Origin: Flavobacteriales bacterium
GTDB lineage: Bacteria > Bacteroidota > Bacteroidia > Flavobacteriales_D > Parvicellaceae
Direction: 5' to 3'
Assembly (NCBI GenBank): GCA_026993705.1
Contig: JALWSJ010000011.1
Location: forward strand, 1-9,489
Length of the DNA stretch: 9,489 nucleotides
Position 1 is the stretch's first letter, and each line of letters opens with the position of its first letter. Under the pieces are notes generated by a model that did not search any database, was not told where the DNA came from, and was given only the letters and a program-made list of their open reading frames with translations. The position numbers and the translations under genes are program-made. Of the stretch, positions 6,306 to 9,489 are shown piece after piece.

Positions 6306-6363
6306 CCTCCATTTTCAAAAACATCGTTTCGCCTAAGCGAAATGTTGTTTTTGAAAATGGAGG
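6306..6363. repeat. 27-bp near-perfect hairpin with CTAA loop
   Basis: Positions 6306-6332 pair with 6337-6363. The outer 18 bp are perfect (CCTCCATTTTCAAAAACA on the left arm). One T-T mismatch, a C-G and a G-U pair follow, then TTTCGC/GCGAAA next to the loop. It ends 34 nt before the miaB promoter candidate. Neither side is followed by a U-tract, and the two flanking genes diverge, so a terminator role is unlikely. Confidence 0.65.
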
Positions 6364-6397
6364 GAACACCCAAACATAAATAAATAAAAATGTCATT

Positions 6398-6427
6398 TTG
6401 TCAGTTTGGTAATATTATTTATCTTCG
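6398..6427 (+). promoter_or_regulatory. Flavobacterial-type promoter for the miaB operon
   Basis: TTG at 6398-6400 (within ATTTTG), a 19-nt spacer and TATCTTCG at 6420-6427 match the Bacteroidota -33/-7 arrangement, with one departure from TAnnTTTG. Transcription would start near 6431-6434, giving a leader of about 15-18 nt that just contains the ribosome-binding sequence. The structured element at 6142-6363 would lie upstream of this transcript. Confidence 0.5.
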
Positions 6428-6439
6428 CGGGACACAACA

Positions 6440-6445
6440 AAGGAG
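6440..6445 (+). promoter_or_regulatory. Shine-Dalgarno-like sequence for miaB
   Basis: AAGGAG ends 3 nt before the ATG at 6449. This is closer than usual, and strong Shine-Dalgarno sites are uncommon in Bacteroidota. It supports 6449 as the start; no other in-frame ATG lies before the conserved N-terminal domain. Confidence 0.4.
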
Positions 6446-6448
6446 ATA

Positions 6449-7867
6449 ATGGAAAAGGAGATAAACGAAGCCATTCAGGGAACGGCCACTTTAATTGGAA
6501 AGGAGGAAAAAGGCACTAAAAAACTTTACTTGGAGAGTTATGGTTGTGCAATGAATTTTGCTGATAGTGAAGTTGTTGCGTCTATTTTAAAAAAAGAGGG
6601 GTATTCGACTACACGTAATTTTGAGGAGGCTGATGTTATCTTTATGAATACTTGTTCTATTCGGGATAAGGCGGAACAAACGGTGCGTAATCGACTTTAT
6701 TTATTCAAAAAATTAAAGAAAAAAAATCCGAGTTTGATTATTGGTGTTTTGGGGTGTATGGCCGAACGTTTGAAGGAGGCTTTACTGGAAGAAGAAAAGT
6801 TGGTAGATTTGGTGGTTGGACCTGATGCTTATAGAAGTTTACCTCAATTAATCGAATCGGTGAATGGTGGTCAGCGTGCGGTGAATGTCTTGCTTTCGAG
6901 GGAGGAAACTTATGCGGAAATAAGTCCTGTGCGACTTGCTGAGAGTGGGGTTACTGCTTTTATTTCTATAACAAGAGGTTGCGATAATATGTGTTCGTTC
7001 TGTGTTGTTCCTTTTACGAGAGGAAGGGAACGTAGCCGAAATCCGCTTTCTATTATAGCTGAAGCTCGAGAATTGGTAGAAAACGGATATCAAGAAGTTA
7101 CTTTGCTAGGGCAAAATGTGGATAGTTACCGTTGGAATATTTCTAAGAAGGGAGAAATCATTGATCCGAATATTCCAACAACCAGTTTTGCTCAATTATT
7201 GGAAATGGTAGCAAAAGTATCACCGGAATTAAGAGTAAGGTTTTCTACATCTCATCCGAAAGATATGAGTGATGACGTTTTACATACGATTGCAAAATAT
7301 CCTAATATTTGCAATTATATCCATTTACCTATTCAATCAGGAAGCAATAAGATACTGAAAGAGATGAACCGTAATCATACGGTGGAGTGGTATTTGGAAC
7401 GTATTGAAAAAATTCGGAAAATTATTCCTAATTGTGGTATTTCTACTGATATTATCACGGGGTTTTGTAATGAAACGGAAGAAGATCATAAGCAAACGAT
7501 AGACGTTTTAAATAAAGTTAAGTTTAACTTGGCTTATATGTATTATTACTCTGAACGTCCTAAAACGCTTGCGGAACGAAAATTTGAGGATAACGTACCT
7601 TTAGATGTAAAAAAACGACGTTTGAGTGAAATCGTAACAATACAGCGTTCAAACGCTTATGACTTAAACCAACAACAAATTGGAAAAATACACGAAATAT
7701 TAGTAGAGGGAAGTCCTAAAAAAGATAAAAACCAATTAAGTGGGCGTACGTCAGAAAATAATTACGTTGTTTTTCCAAAAGTAGAAGGGATAAAGCCGGG
7801 AGATTATGTGAATGTAAAAATAAATAAAGCTACCTCAGCAACTCTAATTGGAGAAGTTGTTAAATAA
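6449..7867 (+). CDS. miaB: tRNA-2-methylthio-N6-dimethylallyladenosine synthase (MiaB)
   Basis: MiaB is a radical SAM methylthiotransferase that converts i6A at position 37 of tRNAs reading UNN codons to ms2i6A. The 472-residue protein has all three expected parts. The N-terminal MTTase domain (about 25-145) carries Cys33, Cys69 and Cys103 for the auxiliary 4Fe-4S cluster. The radical SAM domain has C178-x3-C182-x2-C185 followed by VVPFTRGRERSR. The C-terminal TRAM domain (about 408-471) binds tRNA. ITGFCNETEEDH at 336-347 has Cys-Asn where E. coli has Pro-Gly, as I recall for other Bacteroidota. Length is normal. It heads an operon, with the next start only 4 nt after its stop. The assignment over the related RimO and MtaB is supported by the YGCAMNFADSE segment and the whole-length fit. 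Confidence 0.95.
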   Translation: MEKEINEAIQGTATLIGKEEKGTKKLYLESYGCAMNFADSEVVASILKKEGYSTTRNFEEADVIFMNTCSIRDKAEQTVRNRLYLFKKLKKKNPSLIIGVLGCMAERLKEALLEEEKLVDLVVGPDAYRSLPQLIESVNGGQRAVNVLLSREETYAEISPVRLAESGVTAFISITRGCDNMCSFCVVPFTRGRERSRNPLSIIAEARELVENGYQEVTLLGQNVDSYRWNISKKGEIIDPNIPTTSFAQLLEMVAKVSPELRVRFSTSHPKDMSDDVLHTIAKYPNICNYIHLPIQSGSNKILKEMNRNHTVEWYLERIEKIRKIIPNCGISTDIITGFCNETEEDHKQTIDVLNKVKFNLAYMYYYSERPKTLAERKFEDNVPLDVKKRRLSEIVTIQRSNAYDLNQQQIGKIHEILVEGSPKKDKNQLSGRTSENNYVVFPKVEGIKPGDYVNVKINKATSATLIGEVVK

Positions 7868-7871
7868 AAAT

Positions 7872-9110
7872 ATGAACGCAAACCTACAACAAGTGAAGCA
7901 ACGCTTTGGAATTATTGGTAATTCTGAGGGATTAAACAGGGCATTGGAAGTTGCTCTTCAAGTAGCACCAACGGATATTTCGGTTTTGGTTACCGGTGAA
8001 AGTGGTGTCGGGAAAGAGATGATACCTCAAGTAATACACCAATACAGCAACCGAAAACATAATGAATATATTGCGGTAAACTGCGGAGCTATCCCTGAAG
8101 GAACGATTAATTCGGAACTCTTTGGACATGAAAAAGGTGCTTTTACCGGGGCACAAGGAAGCAGAAAAGGGTATTTTGAAGTAGCGAATGGAGGTACAAT
8201 CTTCTTGGATGAAGCGGGGGAATTACCTTTGCAAACGCAAGTTCGATTATTAAGGGTTTTGGAAACCGGAGAATTTATGAAGGTGGGTTCTTCTAAGGTA
8301 TTGAAAACAGATGTTCGTATTATAGCTGCAACCAATGAAAATCTGGATTTGGCTATCAAAACGGGGAAGTTTAGAGAAGATTTATTCTATCGTTTGAGTA
8401 CGGTTCCGATTACTTTACCTCCACTTAGAGAAAGAAAGGAAGATATTTATCTTTTGTTTAGAAAGTTTGCTTCCACTTTTGCCGAAAAATACAGAATGCC
8501 TACCATTCGGCTAACTCCGAATGCTATTCCTGTTTTGGAAAATTATTCATGGCCGGGAAATATACGACAATTGAGAAATGTTACCGAGCAAATTTCGGTC
8601 ATTGAAAAAGAGCGGATAATTACTCCTGAAATTTTGAGAAAATACTTACCGGAAAATCAACCTCAACGTCTGCCTGCTCCAATTGTTTCGGGTAACGCGG
8701 GAACTTCGAGTATTGATAATGAATTGGTTATCAAAATGATTTTGGAACTAAAAAAAGAATTGGAGGATACTAAAAAAACGGTTGCTCAATTGACTTCGGG
8801 CGTTGGCGTATCTCCCCCCCCTCATCAAAATAATTTTGTTAGTCCCACTCAACAAGATAACGAAGAGAAGAATACCGGGCGTACAATTGTTATTGATAAC
8901 CCTATTTTCGATAACAACACGCAACATTATGAACCCTTGCAGGAATATGTTGAAGTAGATGAATCTTTATCGTTAGAAAAAAGAGAAAAAGAATTGATAA
9001 TAAAAGCTTTGGAAAAACATAACGGAAAGAGAAAATACGCTGCGAAAGAATTAGGAATTTCGGAAAGAACACTTTATAGGAAGATAAAGGAATACAACAT
9101 TAATAAATAG
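7872..9110 (+). CDS. Sigma-54-dependent AAA+ transcriptional activator, no sensor domain
   Basis: This is a bacterial enhancer-binding protein that uses ATP hydrolysis to open sigma-54 promoters. Numbering from the ATG at 7872 (412 residues): Walker A GESGVGKE (42-49), the sigma-54-contacting loop GAFTGA (89-94), Walker B GTIFLDEAGE (108-117), FREDLFYRLS (167-176) and WPGNIRQLRN (227-236). A probable coiled coil at 285-307 leads to a Pro/Asn-rich linker (about 312-365) and a Fis-type helix-turn-helix (about 369-409, with AAKELGISERTLYRKIKEY). The AAA+ domain begins almost at the N-terminus, so there is no receiver or PAS domain, as in PspF-like activators. A TTG at 7848 would extend it into miaB, but the ATG 4 nt after the miaB stop is the natural start. 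A C8 tract in the linker is a possible slippage site. Target genes are unknown; no clear sigma-54 promoter was seen here. Confidence 0.9.
   Translation: MNANLQQVKQRFGIIGNSEGLNRALEVALQVAPTDISVLVTGESGVGKEMIPQVIHQYSNRKHNEYIAVNCGAIPEGTINSELFGHEKGAFTGAQGSRKGYFEVANGGTIFLDEAGELPLQTQVRLLRVLETGEFMKVGSSKVLKTDVRIIAATNENLDLAIKTGKFREDLFYRLSTVPITLPPLRERKEDIYLLFRKFASTFAEKYRMPTIRLTPNAIPVLENYSWPGNIRQLRNVTEQISVIEKERIITPEILRKYLPENQPQRLPAPIVSGNAGTSSIDNELVIKMILELKKELEDTKKTVAQLTSGVGVSPPPHQNNFVSPTQQDNEEKNTGRTIVIDNPIFDNNTQHYEPLQEYVEVDESLSLEKREKELIIKALEKHNGKRKYAAKELGISERTLYRKIKEYNINK
8814..8821 (+). repeat. C8 homopolymer tract in the activator linker
   Basis: Eight consecutive C encode Pro-Pro and the first two bases of a third Pro, between the coiled coil and the helix-turn-helix. 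Such a run is unusual in this AT-rich DNA. Adding one C brings a TAA into frame at 8831-8833, and losing one C also leads to early termination. Both changes would leave the AAA+ domain without its DNA-binding domain. Confidence 0.6.
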
Positions 9111-9113
9111 GCG

Positions 9114-9489
9114 ATGAAAACATTTCTTTATCTCATAACAGTGCTAATGATAACGGCTTGTGCCTTGCCTGAGTTTTCGTTTAAAGCCGGTGGAAAATCG
9201 GGAAAAGAAATTCCCGGCAAAACGATACAAATTGATTATTTTGACAGTAAAGCTCCGTTGGCTAATGCCAATGCCGGTAACTTTTTAACTGAAAGTTTGA
9301 AAAATTTGATGCAGTCGCAAACAAAATTAAATTTGGTTACTCAAAACGGAGATTGGCAAATAGATGGAGCGATTACCGATTACAGGGTTGAGCCTATTAG
9401 TATTCAAGCTAACTCTGAATCGGCAGCTCAAAATAGGTTTACGATGACGGTAACGGCTAATTGCAAATATGTAAAATCCAATAAAGAAG
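9114..9489 (+). CDS. lptE: LPS-assembly lipoprotein LptE, 5' part (runs off the window)
   Basis: The visible 125 codons begin MKTFLYLITVLMITAC, a lipoprotein signal peptide with lipobox ITA-C and acylated Cys16. The mature part has a DYFDSKAPLANANAGNFLTESLK-like stretch (residue order I-D-Y-F-D-S-K-A-P-L-A), then LNLV, GDWQIDGAITDYRVEPI and RFTMTVTANCKY. This matches the Bacteroidota LptE family, which plugs the LptD barrel and helps insert LPS in the outer membrane. The family is usually about 165-170 residues, so roughly a quarter is missing. The ATG lies 3 nt after the activator's TAG, so it is co-transcribed with miaB and the activator. The gene has no stop because the window ends. Confidence 0.85.
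   Translation, partial: MKTFLYLITVLMITACALPEFSFKAGGKSGKEIPGKTIQIDYFDSKAPLANANAGNFLTESLKNLMQSQTKLNLVTQNGDWQIDGAITDYRVEPISIQANSESAAQNRFTMTVTANCKYVKSNKE

Larger units (their letters stand above)
6142..6363 (+). ncRNA. Candidate structured non-coding element: four consecutive stem-loops
   Basis: This is most of the 439-base gene-free stretch between the divergent genes. In order there is a hairpin TATTCC/GGAATA (6142-6160), a dispersed-motif copy (6171-6193), a hairpin CTGTCCC/GGGATAG (6215-6234) nested in CCGTT/AACGG (6196-6239), an 11-bp hairpin (6253-6285) and a 27-bp hairpin (6306-6363). The first two hairpins resemble each other, sharing TTA before a GGAATA or GGGATA arm. Single-stranded spacers such as GATAGAACGG and GTGATAGCCCGACC look like conserved linkers seen in repeated flavobacterial intergenic elements. 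The Rfam Flavo-1 motif is one candidate family, but I recall this only weakly. Short open frames across it are by-products of the palindromes. Confidence 0.5.

Noticed and set aside
6306..6363. Reading the 27-bp hairpin as a Rho-independent terminator
   Set aside because: No U-tract follows on either strand, and the genes on both sides point away from it.
6149..6396. Short open frames on both strands across the divergent region
   Set aside because: They overlap one another and the hairpins. Their similar peptides come from the palindrome being read in both directions.
7848..7871. TTG start extending the sigma-54 activator into miaB
   Set aside because: The ATG at 7872 is 4 nt after the miaB stop and the added residues match nothing in the family.

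Overview
The window looks like a chromosomal segment of a low-GC member of the Bacteroidota, most likely a flavobacterium. Three things support this. The gene order miaB, sigma-54-type activator, lptE is typical of that phylum. Promoter-like sites fit the flavobacterial pattern (TTG near -33, TAnnTTTG near -7). The large surface protein uses Ig-like repeats of the kind common in flavobacteria. The genus cannot be settled from this sequence.

Layout. Positions 1-300 carry no gene. They hold an intergenic region rich in inverted repeats, including an 83-nt imperfect hairpin and two copies of a roughly 23-bp dispersed motif. A minus-strand group follows, read from right to left: a 1195-residue secreted protein (outer-membrane beta-barrel, eight Ig-like repeats, basic tail), a radical SAM protein with an N-terminal twitch/SPASM-like Cys domain that overlaps it by 22 bases, and a short-form menE (O-succinylbenzoate-CoA ligase) with its own probable promoter directly against the start codon. 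Positions 6010-6448 are a divergent intergenic region with a series of stem-loops, among them a nearly perfect 27-bp hairpin, plus a third copy of the dispersed motif. A plus-strand operon then begins: miaB (tRNA 2-methylthiolation), a sigma-54 AAA+ activator without a sensor domain, and the first 125 codons of lptE (LPS-assembly lipoprotein). The intergenic gaps in this operon are 4 and 3 nt.

How the genes fit together. The plus-strand operon is a conserved housekeeping set of tRNA modification, regulation and outer-membrane assembly. The minus-strand group is less ordinary. A radical SAM enzyme of a type with extra iron-sulfur ligands is apparently translationally coupled to a large envelope protein, so the protein or its Lys/Thr-rich tail is conceivably a substrate; this is inference only. 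The strongest unexplained signals are the structured, repeated non-coding elements at 115-240 and 6142-6363, and a C8 tract in the activator gene whose slippage would remove the DNA-binding domain.
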